Part shown: positions 57,966 through 64,000 of the stretch, in pieces
Layout: every line of letters starts with the position of its first letter
Position numbering within the stretch: the first letter of the stretch is position 1
NCBI GenBank assembly: GCA_037976565.1
Contig: CP137674.1
Span: 5,455,284-5,519,283, forward strand
Length of the DNA: 64,000 bases
Direction of reading: 5' to 3'
Origin: Mesocentrotus franciscanus
Taxonomy: Eukaryota > Echinodermata > Echinoidea > Camarodonta > Strongylocentrotidae
Translations under genes and position numbers: made by a program
Notes under the pieces: model-generated
What the model saw: only the letters and a program-made list of their open reading frames with translations
The model's database searches: none
What the model was told of the DNA's origin: nothing

Positions 57966-58727
57966 CCTGCCTTACTCATTTTCAATTAATAGAAGATACA
58001 ACACTACATAACATCTCCCCTCCCAGATGTGCCTATTAAAGGTACTATGTACCCTTTTGCAGGCCAAAAAAAAAAATGAAAAGGTTAAATTCCAACGGCA
58101 TTTGAAAGATAGTACTAATTTAGAACTTGATTTGAGACGAAAGGGCTTGAAATGTCTTTTAGTGGGAAAATAACGACCGTTAGTTGTCGAATCGACTGTA
58201 GGGATTGCAGTCCTTTTAGTAATAGTCTGATTTTCAGACCCTTGTACCAAAATCGCACGTTTGTGCTGCGCAAAGATTCAATCAGTCAGTTAATTTGGGC
58301 CATAACAAGAAGTAGGTTATTGATGTAGACAAATGCTCATGTACCTTTTACAGCTCATTTTATGTATGTTATTGTATATTACCAAAGAAAAAAAAGTCAG
58401 TCAGTCACTCAATAGTGTCTGACAGTGAAGTCTAGAAAGTAAACGGGTTTCCTTGCATAATTTGAATACTAGGAAACTGCTAACGTTTACATTCCACAGA
58501 TAGGACATACGTGACATATTCATAATTCCTGCAAAGTTCTACAGAATTTGATGTTGGCTGCAAATGGGACATAGTACCTTTAAATTAGAGATACTTACTC
58601 CTTATTTCACATGTGGGTCCGGTCCAGTTGCCAACACACAAACACCCGACGTAAGGGTCGCATATTCCCCCGTTTTCACAGTGACATGTCTGCAGACACC
58701 CCGCACCATAATGACCATCTGGGCAGT
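34917..58727 (-). CDS. Tie: Gene B: Tie-family receptor tyrosine kinase (22 exons, 5' end off window)
   Basis: A receptor tyrosine kinase that would bind an extracellular ligand and phosphorylate tyrosines in the cytoplasm; Tie kinases bind angiopoietins in vertebrates. Twenty-two exons join in phase to about 1,135 residues plus stop. Order: EGF, EGF, Ig (two exons), Ig, four FN3 domains, a linker, transmembrane helix, and a complete kinase: glycine loop EGNFGQV, VAVK lysine, GELEI glutamate, HRDLAARN loop, DFG, activation-loop [45 protein letters not shown] and [13 protein letters not shown] are close to vertebrate Tie2, which separates it from FGFR, VEGFR and RET kinases. The tail has PYVNL, a Grb2-type pYxN site as in Tie2. 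The first glycine of the GxGxxG loop is Ala. The N-terminal Ig domains and signal peptide must lie beyond 64000. Confidence 0.94.
35325..35510 (+). mobile_element. SINE fragment (tRNA-derived family)
   Basis: GAGGGTTCGAATCTCAGCCC (box B), TTCGGCAAGACATTCATCCA, CACCCAGGTGTAAATGTG. In the gene B intron between the last two exons. Confidence 0.7.
35622..35721 (-). CDS. Tie: Gene B exon: end of kinase domain
   Basis: 100 bp, phase 2-0, donor GTAAGA. Encodes [20 protein letters not shown] then [15 protein letters not shown]-x(6)-RP is kinase subdomain XI, with the Arg that pairs with the catalytic-lobe Glu. Confidence 0.95.
35785..35970. repeat. GAT/ATT microsatellite
   Basis: ATGATGATGATG and ATTATTATTATC tracts just 3' of gene B exon 35622-35721's acceptor. 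No coding content. Confidence 0.8.
36355..36451 (-). CDS. Tie: Gene B exon: kinase C-lobe
   Basis: 97 bp, phase 1-2, donor GTAAGT. Encodes [20 protein letters not shown] then [11 protein letters not shown]. The [19 protein letters not shown] block is the most Tie-specific part of the kinase. Confidence 0.96.
36548..36630. repeat. ACT trinucleotide microsatellite
   Basis: About 20 near-perfect ACT units followed by AATAAT. A similar array is at 533-591 in gene A's last visible intron. Confidence 0.92.
37023..37063 (-). CDS. Tie: Gene B exon: kinase alpha-F microexon (41 bp)
   Basis: 41 bp, phase 2-1, donor GTGAGT. Encodes [13 protein letters not shown], kinase subdomain IX. Small but required by the phases of its neighbours. 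Confidence 0.95.
37581..37651 (-). CDS. Tie: Gene B exon: P+1 loop
   Basis: 71 bp, phase 0-2, donor GTGAGT. Encodes [20 protein letters not shown] then [14 protein letters not shown] is the tyrosine-kinase P+1 motif; [10 protein letters not shown] matches vertebrate Tie closely. Confidence 0.96.
38078..38276. mobile_element. Short inverted-repeat MITE in gene B intron
   Basis: Left AGGCCCATTCACATATG, right GGTATGTGAACAAGCCTTT; ends pair with few mismatches. About 200 bp, no coding. Confidence 0.65.
38742..39063. mobile_element. Non-autonomous hAT element with 8-bp target duplication
   Basis: Ends CAGTGGCGGATCCAG and CTGGATCCGCCCCTG are inverted repeats, flanked by perfect direct repeats GCTACAGC at 38734-38741 and 39064-39071. 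Eight-base duplications and CAG-starting ends define hAT elements. Related copy, reversed and truncated, at 55843. In the gene B intron between the DFG and P+1 exons. Confidence 0.88.
39174..39287 (-). CDS. Tie: Gene B exon: catalytic loop, DFG and activation loop
   Basis: 114 bp, 38 codons, phase 0-0, donor GTAAGT. Contains HRDLAARN (catalytic Asp, tyrosine-kinase AAR), [16 protein letters not shown] with the Mg-binding DFG and one activation-loop Tyr. EVYVK is diagnostic of Tie. All catalytic residues are intact. Confidence 0.97.
39784..39992 (-). CDS. Tie: Gene B exon: kinase hinge and kinase insert
   Basis: 209 bp, phase 1-0, donor GTAAGA. Hinge [20 protein letters not shown], an insert of about 30 residues rich in Ser/Thr/Pro, then [20 protein letters not shown]. 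The insert is similar in length to that in vertebrate Tie kinases. Confidence 0.94.
40461..40571 (-). CDS. Tie: Gene B exon: kinase alpha-C helix region
   Basis: 111 bp, phase 1-1, donor GTAAGT. Encodes [20 protein letters not shown], then [16 protein letters not shown]. The Glu of GELE is the alpha-C salt-bridge residue; HPNI-NL-GACEH is almost as in vertebrate Tie. Confidence 0.95.
41101..41335 (-). CDS. Tie: Gene B exon: kinase N-lobe, ATP-binding loop
   Basis: 235 bp, phase 0-1, donor GTAGAT (weak). Juxtamembrane [15 protein letters not shown], then [18 protein letters not shown], glycine loop [11 protein letters not shown] and the ATP lysine in [10 protein letters not shown]. The residue before EGNFG is Ala where the GxGxxG motif has Gly. 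Confidence 0.93.
41873..42066 (-). CDS. Tie: Gene B exon: transmembrane helix and juxtamembrane region
   Basis: 194 bp, phase 1-0, donor GTAAGA. Encodes [11 protein letters not shown], the helix [20 protein letters not shown], stop-transfer MYKKRKS and the cytoplasmic [20 protein letters not shown]. Confidence 0.93.
42105..42545. repeat. Degenerate repeat in gene B intron
   Basis: Loose recurrence of CGACGCCATAATGTTCCG, TTGCCCCTATGTTCG, TACGTTTCGACGCCCCTA and related pieces between the membrane exon and linker exon. Unit length is not well defined. The plus-strand open frame across it is not supported as a gene. Confidence 0.5.
42580..42678 (-). CDS. Tie: Gene B exon: extracellular juxtamembrane linker
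   Basis: 99 bp, phase 1-1, acceptor AACAG, donor GTAAGT. Encodes [20 protein letters not shown] then [12 protein letters not shown], a Pro/Thr/Gly-rich stalk between the last FN3 and the membrane with an NET glycosylation sequon. Confidence 0.85.
43223..43528 (-). CDS. Tie: Gene B exon: FN3 domain 4
   Basis: 306 bp, phase 1-1, donor GTAGGG. One exon with a full FN3: [20 protein letters not shown], core Trp in [37 protein letters not shown]. It is a fourth FN3, one more than vertebrate Tie and than gene A. Confidence 0.92.
44138..44365 (+). mobile_element. SINE, 5' truncated
   Basis: CCTTTAGCAAGACATTACTT, CATCCAGGTGTTAAGTG, then TAATAATATATTTCAAAAGC and AAAGCGCTATATAAACC, parallel to 6050-6280 of the near-full copy. 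Ends about 18 bp from gene B exon 44383-44491. Confidence 0.78.
44383..44491 (-). CDS. Tie: Gene B exon: FN3 domain 3, second part
   Basis: 109 bp, phase 0-1, donor GTAAGA. Encodes [20 protein letters not shown] then [16 protein letters not shown]-x-Y-x-V is a standard FN3 E-F motif. Confidence 0.9.
44929..45125 (-). CDS. Tie: Gene B exon: FN3 domain 3, first part
   Basis: 197 bp, phase 1-0, acceptor ACTGTAG, donor GTGCAT (weak). Encodes [20 protein letters not shown], core Trp, then [16 protein letters not shown]. The intron on the 5' side is 3.9 kb and contains the Harbinger-like element and twin MITEs. Confidence 0.88.
45235..45330. repeat. ATC microsatellite
   Basis: CATCATCATCATCACC-type array in the gene B intron next to FN3 domain 3. 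A shorter GAT array follows at 45390. Confidence 0.85.
46524..47048 (+). pseudogene. Harbinger-type DDE transposase, C-terminal remnant
   Basis: An open frame of about 174 codons ending TGA at 47046-47048. Visible: [20 protein letters not shown] (family: D-A-x-Y-x-F), QIFGDSELF, and [20 protein letters not shown] followed by [13 protein letters not shown]. The RRVVEN-FGIL-x-RF and VLHN-L motifs are hallmarks of Harbinger-derived nucleases (also HARBI1). The N-terminal half with the first catalytic Asp is not continuous with it: upstream sequence (46370-46520) reads [14 protein letters not shown] in another frame, so an internal deletion or frameshift is likely. Confidence 0.8.
47560..47760. 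repeat. Compound GA / TA microsatellite
   Basis: Four near-identical modules: a GAGAGAGA tract, AAAGAGAGGG, then TATATATATATATA. The module repeats every 50-60 bp, so a larger unit was duplicated as well. Confidence 0.85.
48630..48797. mobile_element. Palindromic MITE, twin copy 1 (168 bp)
   Basis: TAGGGACTTTTAGATTTTAC at one end, GTAAATCTAAAAGTCCCTA at the other. About 45-bp arms (ACGACGAGAACGTGGACTGC) around a centre with GGCACTGCCGGGCACGGGCC. Separated by 29 bp from copy 2. Confidence 0.9.
48827..48991. mobile_element. Palindromic MITE, twin copy 2 (165 bp)
   Basis: Nearly the same sequence as copy 1 and in the same orientation, with a short deletion near TTTTAAGGTAATGGGACGTC and a few substitutions. 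Ends 61 bp from gene B exon 49052-49268. Confidence 0.9.
49052..49268 (-). CDS. Tie: Gene B exon: FN3 domain 2, second part
   Basis: 217 bp, phase 0-1, donor GTAAGT. Encodes [20 protein letters not shown] and [20 protein letters not shown]. The C strand (FRIEYRE) and L-x-x-H-T-x-Y-x-V pattern complete the FN3. Confidence 0.9.
49572..49645 (-). CDS. Tie: Gene B exon: FN3 domain 2, first part (74 bp)
   Basis: 74 bp, phase 1-0, acceptor TTCCAG, donor GTATGT. Encodes [20 protein letters not shown] and LQWR. Same length, phases and break after the core Trp as gene A exon 9653-9726. Confidence 0.88.
49998..50300 (-). CDS. Tie: Gene B exon: FN3 domain 1
   Basis: 303 bp, phase 1-1, donor GTACGT. 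Encodes [40 protein letters not shown] and [17 protein letters not shown]. In Tie2 the first FN3 also has a GDGPI segment and an R-R-G/G-E-G loop. Confidence 0.9.
50781..50930. mobile_element. Short MITE with GTTTCATAAA-type ends
   Basis: Left CTGGGCTCCGTTTCATAAAT, right TTTTATGACACAGTTCCCAG; inner ACTAACAAGTATC pairs loosely with GATAACAAGTT. About 150 bp. Confidence 0.65.
51680..51967 (-). CDS. Tie: Gene B exon: Ig domain directly before FN3 block
   Basis: 288 bp, phase 1-1, donor GTAAGA. Encodes [25 protein letters not shown], then [20 protein letters not shown] and closing ERVLEVF. Both Ig cysteines and the D-x-G-x-Y-x-C motif are present. Position equals Ig3 of vertebrate Tie. Confidence 0.92.
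53061..53235 (-). CDS. Tie: Gene B exon: Ig-like domain, second half
   Basis: 175 bp, phase 0-1, acceptor GACACAG, donor GTAAGA. Encodes [13 protein letters not shown], then [17 protein letters not shown] with the Ig F-strand cysteine, and a G strand LTLKVNVTG. The RCRA-N-RG pattern is a typical Ig ending. Confidence 0.87.
53700..53957 (-). mobile_element. tRNA-derived SINE in gene B intron
   Basis: Minus strand from 53957: GGTGTCGTAGCCGAGTGG, TGTGGGTTCGATCCTCGGC, then GTACCCGGTAGAATGCG and AGCGGAGCGCAC. Same Leu/Ser-type family as 5943-6290, and the head is close enough to a tRNA to mislead a scanner. The head starts 30 bp from the splice donor at 53992. Confidence 0.82.
53993..54108 (-). 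CDS. Tie: Gene B exon: Ig-like domain, first half
   Basis: 116 bp, phase 1-0, donor GTAAGG. Encodes [21 protein letters not shown] with the Ig B-strand cysteine, and [14 protein letters not shown] lies about 30 bp beyond the donor. Confidence 0.85.
55394..55525 (-). CDS. Tie: Gene B exon: EGF-like module
   Basis: 132 bp, phase 1-1, acceptor TCCTAG, donor GTAACT. Encodes [31 protein letters not shown] and GPTCQEK. Pairs with the preceding EGF exon (shared GCLC and GPTC). Confidence 0.9.
55843..56142. mobile_element. Truncated hAT element, second copy
   Basis: CAGGGGCGGATCCAGCCGAC, then AAAAAGGGGCCCACTTCGTG and GAAAATCGTGCCGGTCGATT, matching 38742-39063 in reverse orientation. The other end (expected CTGGATCCGCCACTG) is missing, and the sequence stops at the hairpin at 56139. 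Confidence 0.82.
56139..56203. repeat. Perfect hairpin, 29-bp arms, 7-base loop
   Basis: Left arm 56139-56167 (starting TTTGAATAGGCCTACTTC) and right arm 56175-56203 are exact reverse complements around GATGTGA. Located exactly where the truncated hAT element ends. Confidence 0.95.
56810..57130. repeat. Degenerate tandem repeat, three units
   Basis: AGTATCCGTAAATTTTATAC at 56817, repeated with changes at about 56915 and 57056, each followed by AATAC-A-GCAATA and a downstream ACTGTATATTTGGACTATAT segment. Units of about 100-140 bp, no coding. Confidence 0.7.
57810..57963. repeat. CT microsatellite
   Basis: Interrupted CTCTCTCTGTCTCTC leading to a pure CT run at about 57920-57962, in the gene B EGF intron. 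Confidence 0.92.
58036..58583. mobile_element. TTAA-flanked MITE, copy 3 (540 bp)
   Basis: TTAA at 58036-58039 and 58580-58583. Ends AGGTACTATGTACCCTTTTG and CAAATGGGACATAGTACCT. More diverged than the other two copies (small indels throughout). The right TTAA is 9 bp from the donor of gene B exon 58599-58727. Confidence 0.9.
58599..58727 (-). CDS. Tie: Gene B, first visible exon: EGF-like module
   Basis: 129 bp, phase 1-1, acceptor TGACAG, donor GTAAGT. Encodes [30 protein letters not shown] and GPTCEIR. Upstream exons are not found in the remaining 5.2 kb of the window. A TTAA-flanked MITE ends 9 bp from the donor. Confidence 0.9.
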
Positions 58728-59080
58728 CTGTCAGAGAGAAAGAGTGAGGGGGCGAGAATAAATTAGATTTTTAAAAAATATTTTATTTTATTTTATTTAT
58801 TTATTTTTCCACTCAAATATCAAAAATTATGATAACATGTATAAACCATACAGTATTACAATAAACAATAGAACAAATGAATTATACAAGTAACGAATAT
58901 TGATAATTATGTGCGAAACAAAAAAGGTTTACAGGGTACATTTAAGTTTGAAAATAAGACAAACTATTTTATATTGCTTGAGAGGGAAAAAAAGGAATCT
59001 CAGAAAATCTAGGCTTGTTGAGCGAGATTCCCAGTATAACTAGACCATAGTCAGGTATAGACCATCGATGGTAAAGGTGT

Positions 59081-59230
59081 CGCAGTTGAGTGGTTTAGAC
59101 AATTGACGGGAGATTCAAAGGTCTTGAGTTCGATCCCCGGCACGGCATTTTATCTACCTTGCTTCTCTCTACCCAGGTGTTAAATCAGTACCCGACGGGA
59201 TGCGAAAGACATTGTAGTTTGGTCAGCATT
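59081..59230 (+). mobile_element. SINE, 3' truncated
   Basis: GGTGTCGCAGTTGAGTGGTT, GAGTTCGATCCCCGGCACGG, CCCAGGTGTTAAATCAGTAC. Same family as 5943-6290. Confidence 0.75.
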
Positions 59231-60019
59231 TGCTCAGGAAATTCCTTTTCTATTTGTGCATCTTTTACTTTTGTTAATACATTGATCACATCTTGCTTCG
59301 AAACCTAATTCAGTCAATGGCATCGTCATCAAATACCATAAAAACAATAACAGGAGTGTCCAAAACATGTTTGTTATTTCAAATGTAAATTAATTTCTAA
59401 GAACAATGACCTTAACTTTGTTTACCACATCCCTATGGTAATGGATTAACCAATGACTGACAAGATCATAACCATTAACCACTAATTACCTTTACACACT
59501 TCTATCGAAACAATAAAAACAGGGTCACTGAAAAGCAGGTTGTGAAACTAAAACCCATATTCGATAGACTTTGGCCAGTATTCATAAATCCTTACTAAGC
59601 TTGTGTACTAGTTAAATATTCTAAAGTCGTAGTTAGTTGACAACTAGACTTAGTAAGGTGTTATGAAAATGGGCCCTGTTTACTACTTTTATACACACTT
59701 CTTGAACAAAGAAAGTAAAACAAGACAAACAGACAAGGTTATCAAATTTATGCGGGACAAGGCAACACGTCTAATCGTTAGCATGCAACAGGCCCGCTAT
59801 AGTTGGGGAATACGCCTGGATCCACTCCTTCCCTTTAGCAAAAGCTTGCATGCTACATGTAAAAATACACTGTCGTCAATAAAGGTGGAATAATAATTGT
59901 TCTTTACCACTTTTCATGAAATGATGGTGGCAATATGATTATTTCTTGATAAATAAAGTTTAAATATTCTCAGAACTGTATTGATCAATCTAACGGAGTC
60001 ATAGAAATTAACTTCAAAA

Positions 60020-60590
60020 TATACTTCCAAAAAGAATATCATCCATATTCTCGGTCAATAACCAAATTCATTCGCATAATACTTGGCTTTGCAACATGTT
60101 TCATTTATGGAAAGTGAAACATTCATTCTCTAAAAAATATGTAAGAAATACTTTGCCAGACATATGGAACACTGTACCTCAAGTCATGCGCTTATATAAA
60201 ACAGTTCAATGTTTAAAAAACAAATGAAACTCACCTTGTATTCTGAGTACCATTGAATTTACCTTTCAAACCTTTTTAACCCCTCCAATTTCACATTATT
60301 TCCCACATGTTTTTGTAATTGTTTGTCTTTATATTGTGTTTTCGCTGTATTTTGTAATATCTTTAACTATTATATACTCAGTAATATAAATTATGATATT
60401 CAGGGGAACGTTATTAAACAAGGCCACCATGGGCTTTTCCTTTGTTCTCCTATTTCATTTGAATTTATTTTGTATAAACTGAACATTCTTTGCCTTAGTA
60501 TGTATATATACTTGTATGTTTATTTGCTTTTGCTGTGTTTTTTTTAATGAAAATGAAAGGAATAAACGAACTGAACTGAACTAACTAAAA
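60020..60590 (+). mobile_element. LINE 3' end fragment
   Basis: Plus strand reads RNTLPDIWNTVPQVMRLYKT with frameshifts nearby, which resembles the LP-x-x-WN-x-LP terminal motif of CR1/RTE-type reverse transcriptase ORFs. Ends in GAACTGAACTGAACTAAC repeats. No complete domain. Confidence 0.55.
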
Positions 60591-61306
60591 ATAGTCTGTA
60601 AAGATATCAACTGTAGGCCTATCTATCAAGAATGAATCATACTGTCACGATCGTGTCATGAAAAGAGGTAAAGAAAACAAAATATTCCAAATGTACGTGC
60701 AACAGTTTGTGTTTCATAAAACAGTAGTCATGGTATTGTTCAGCTTGAAACTATCGTATCGACCAAAATGACCTCTGACCCCGATTCACTTCCTGTTTGT
60801 CAGGAAGGAAACCCATCTACCAACAGGTGACTAAAAAAAACAGACTTGTTTTATGCTTCTTTTTTTTTTGTTGGTTTTTCCATAAACCTTACCCCTTAAA
60901 TAAACTGTACTTTACAAACAGATAACGCGAAAAACAATGCTGGCTTGGCAGTGGTGATAACAATTACAATCCTTTGTATTCTGTCACGTGATAAACATCA
61001 ATTCCGAGGTCTCTGGAAAACAAGTGCTCCGTATTTTTACCCTGGATCGAACTGAGCTGCCGAAATAGTGCTTAAAGTCATTTAAGGAAATCTTCTTGCT
61101 ATTCATAAATAAGCCTGGCTCAAGGGAGATGATTGTAGAAAGATTATTCATCTAAAGGAAATGTGAAGTCAAAATGCCGTTTATGACATGTATGGAAATA
61201 TAGGATATAGGATTATGAAGTGAGTTTATCTCAAATTTCCCGTAACATTATACCACAGACATGAAAAGCGTCTTACAATATGGACGGACCATGGCTGAGC
61301 TAGGTT

Positions 61307-61575
61307 AAGGTTCTCTCTTTCTCTCTTTCTCTCTTTCTCTCTTTCTCTCTTTCTCTCTTTCTCTCTTTCTCTCTTTCTCTCTTTCTCTCTTTCCCTTTTT
61401 CCCTATCTCTCACCCTCTCCCTCTCCCTCTCCCTTTCTCTCTCTCTTTATTTCTTAGTTTCTCTTTCTCTCTTCCCCCTCTCTCCATCTCTTTCCCTGTT
61501 TCTCTCCCTTTCTCTCTCTCTCTTTCTTTCTCTATTTCTCTCTTCATTTATCTCTCTCTCTCTCTCTCTCTACAA
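61307..61575. repeat. CT-rich array with 8-base unit
   Basis: TCTCTCTT repeated about ten times at 61314-61395, then interrupted CT/CCCT tracts. Confidence 0.92.
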
Positions 61576-62794
61576 TTTACTTAATGAGCCAAATCAGCAA
61601 ATTGGAATTATGGCTTTCTATGAATAATGTTTATATGTGATTATTTATCTAGGAATTTTTGTTTCAGTTTTCCTCCCCGTCTGGAAAAGACAGCGGGGCA
61701 ATCATGATATTTCCCCCTTCGCATATATAGTTGGCATAGCTCGATTACTTCACGCACAAAATAAATTTTAATGGTCGACTTGAGTACGAAATTCCAAGAA
61801 ATACCAGGTACGGGATCACAGACAAAGAGGAAATATCATGATCCAATGCATGTCTTAGCTATAACTTTTTTTTCTTCAATTGAGTAACTCTTTTCCTTGT
61901 AAACTGCTGATTTCTAGTAAAGTATGCGTGCATTAGTTTCAACAGGTTGTTTTAGATTCTTTCGCAAAGCTATACAAATAGTGCTCCTTGTTAAAATATG
62001 TTTACGATCTACAAAGTACATTCCATAGATTAAATAAGAGCTTCCGTTTCGTTCAAGAAGTTCGAGCCCGGCAAATACGTAGCAGCACGTTTAACTAGGA
62101 AATATCACAGCCAGGTAAAAGACGGATTCGCGCTTCGATGAATTTCAGAAAAACCGCGCCTCGCATTGAATAGTAAGGAATATAATAGTGCTGTATAATA
62201 TTTCCTTTTCAAAGAGAGTTTTGTGTATCACTTGTAATGACTTCAAGATTGCAAGGATCAATTCTAAACACTTCCTGATGCAAAGGGCTTCCCAGGGTGT
62301 TCAGCTAAAACATATTCCTGAGAGTTTTTTAAATTTATTTTACAGAACTTAACCAAATCATAGTATACTTCAATTTTAGTGTCTCGAATGGGAGACCTTT
62401 TACAAATTTCGATTTGGGAGTATTGTAAAAACGCTTATTATTGTGACAGGTTCTTGTGCGTTACACAATACAGGGCCAATCTCATAACATGAAACGAGGT
62501 TTTGATTAACAACATCTTAAGAAGTACTCCACGTTTCTAAATGAAATGTCGTAGGTCATGTTCTAGCAGTTTCTCCTAACAAGCCTAATAATTCTGTTAA
62601 TTTCCCAAGGAACTTTGCCAAAACAGCAAAGTTGTGATTATTTTGTAAGACGTAGCATTTTAATCGATGAATACTCAATTATGATATTCTTATCCTATCA
62701 TTTTGCTTCTACATTAGGCTGCTTAATAGTCCCGATTTTATTTTATTACATTAATATTTACCAAGTATGTATTTCATTATTCCATTTCAATAAC

Positions 62795-62900
62795 AGTTCA
62801 AGGGCAATTTCAACACCTTATTGCTTGTCCCATAGAAATCATGTTCGGATTACGTAATACGTCACTGTCATGTTCACACGTTTCCAAAGGTGACGCACAA
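62795..62900. repeat. Dispersed repeat, also at 23530-23640
   Basis: TTCAAGGGCAATTTCAACAC, CATAGAAATCATG, ATTACGTAATACG, CAAAGGTGA align with 23534 onward (CTCAAGGGCAATTTCAATAC, TATAGAAATTGTATTACGTA, GAAAGGTGA). A second shared block TTTTCATGAAATGATGGTGG links 59911 with 23733. Family unknown. Confidence 0.6.
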
Positions 62901-63629
62901 GGCTATATTTAAGGATAAATGTATATAACAGAATTCCAATATAGTTTTTAGCTGTGATCTATTATTATGAATAAACCATATCATATCAAATCAAATCAAT
63001 ATGACACATTTTGTTTTCTAACCCAAACAAATCCTAATTCATCGACCCTTAAATATAAACCTACTTCTGTCTGAGTTAAACAGGAAAGAAGAGTAAGTGG
63101 ACAATTCCGATAGAAATCAGATTAATGAATTGATACTTCAAATACAAACCCCTAAACATCCTTCTCGATGTAGATCAGATCCCACTCCACAAAAGTTCAT
63201 AGAAACAAAACTGCGCACCCTATTCGTGCCAACATTTTGTATTCGTTGCTACTACATGTATTATCATTAATAATAGCATAGTACGTGCAAATATGATGAT
63301 GATCTTCAGTTTGCTTTCATTTATATTAACCATTATTTCTATTTTGAAATCAATTCTTTTAAATGGTTCTACATGTTTTTTCTTCTATAACAATGTCTTT
63401 TATGCCGTATTTTGTCCAATATGACATTATATTTGTTATAGCCTGCATGCCCTGCATGAATCTACCAATATTTTGGTTTTGTCTTGGGCTATTATGTATC
63501 CTTGTTGTGCAAGTATGATCATTAAAGTGGTGTTAAAAAATACATCAAATTGGTCATTTGGAACGAGAGTATTTACGCCTTAATAGTCTTTGATTTAGTC
63601 TTTGATATTATGTAGTTTTCTTCTACTTC

Positions 63630-63691
63630 GTCTTCTTTTTCCTTCTCATTCTTCTTCTTCTTCTTCTTCTTCTTCTTCTTCTTCTTCTTCT

Positions 63692-63738
<47 letters not shown>

Positions 63739-63745
63739 TTTTTCT

Positions 63746-63777
<32 letters not shown>

Positions 63778-63890
63778 TTCTTCTTCTTTTTCTTCTTCTT
63801 TTTCCTTTTCTTCTTCTTCTTCTTCTTCTTCTTCTTCTTCTTCTTCTTCTTCTTCTTCTTCTTCTTCTTTTCCTCCTCTTCTTCTTCTGT
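63630..63890. repeat. TTC trinucleotide array
   Basis: About 80 units of TTC with sparse CTC and TTT changes. Gives spurious Lys, Arg, Glu or Ser homopolymer frames on both strands. Confidence 0.95.
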
Positions 63891-64000
63891 TTTGCATGCC
63901 CCACCTGATGAGTTCATGATACACATTGACTGAAGAATAATGATCATTAAAAAAACATGACCATTTCATGACCATTTCCCTTCTACCAGATACGTCCTGA

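Larger units (their letters stand above)
58760..64000 (-). other. Gene B intron beyond the first visible exon
   Basis: No further EGF, Ig or signal-peptide exon was found here on the minus strand. Contents are listed separately: SINE (59081), LINE end (60020), CT-rich arrays (61307) and TTC array (63630). From about 61600 to 63600 nothing is recognised apart from a dispersed repeat at 62795. Confidence 0.6.

Noticed and set aside
59663..59893. 76-codon plus-strand open frame
   Set aside because: No similarity recognised; part of it overlaps a MITE-like end (CTAGACTTAGTAAGG).
63573..63975. Several open frames of poly-Lys, poly-Arg, poly-Glu or poly-Ser
   Set aside because: They are frames of a TTC/GAA trinucleotide array, not proteins.

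Overview
The window is animal nuclear DNA. It holds intron-rich genes with GT/AG splice sites, SINEs with tRNA-like heads, nested LINEs, many short inverted-repeat elements (MITEs) and long microsatellites. The gene family, the repeat style and the intron sizes suggest a marine deuterostome, most likely an echinoderm such as a sea urchin. That is an inference; no species-specific marker was identified.

The real content is two large genes on the minus strand, lying head to tail, and both reconstructed here exon by exon with phases that join without conflict. Gene B (34917-58727, 5' end beyond the right edge) is a receptor tyrosine kinase of the Tie (angiopoietin receptor) family. Its 22 visible exons encode EGF-EGF-Ig-Ig-four FN3-transmembrane-complete Tie-type kinase and a C-terminal tail with a YVN site. 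Gene A (7-28502, 3' end beyond the left edge) lies downstream in the direction of transcription. Its 18 exons encode signal peptide-proline-rich segment-Ig-Ig-five EGF-Ig-three FN3-transmembrane-basic cytoplasmic start. This is essentially the classical Tie ectodomain order with two extra EGF modules. The two genes share an identical 74-bp FN3 exon with identical phases and near-identical EGF motifs, so they look like ancient tandem paralogues. Whether gene A also carries a kinase cannot be seen here.

Layout: 1-6.5 kb, gene A membrane exon, then an intron filled by a decayed L1/Tx1-like LINE with two other elements nested in it and a SINE; 6.5-17.7 kb, gene A FN3, Ig and EGF exons plus a 1.3-kb minisatellite; 17.7-28.5 kb, gene A N-terminal exons, a TTAA-flanked MITE and long introns; 28.5-34.9 kb, intergenic, with a tandem repeat upstream of gene A, a CR1/Rex-like LINE 3' end, MITEs and possible long 3' UTR of gene B; 34.9-42.1 kb, gene B kinase and membrane exons; 42.5-54.1 kb, gene B FN3 and Ig exons, with a defective Harbinger-like transposon and twin palindromic MITEs in one intron; 55.4-58.7 kb, gene B EGF exons; 58.7-64 kb, gene B intron with LINE 3' end, SINE and large microsatellites.

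No bacterial features, CRISPR arrays, rRNA or credible functional tRNA genes were seen. Nearly all other open frames are low-complexity repeats or transposon remnants.
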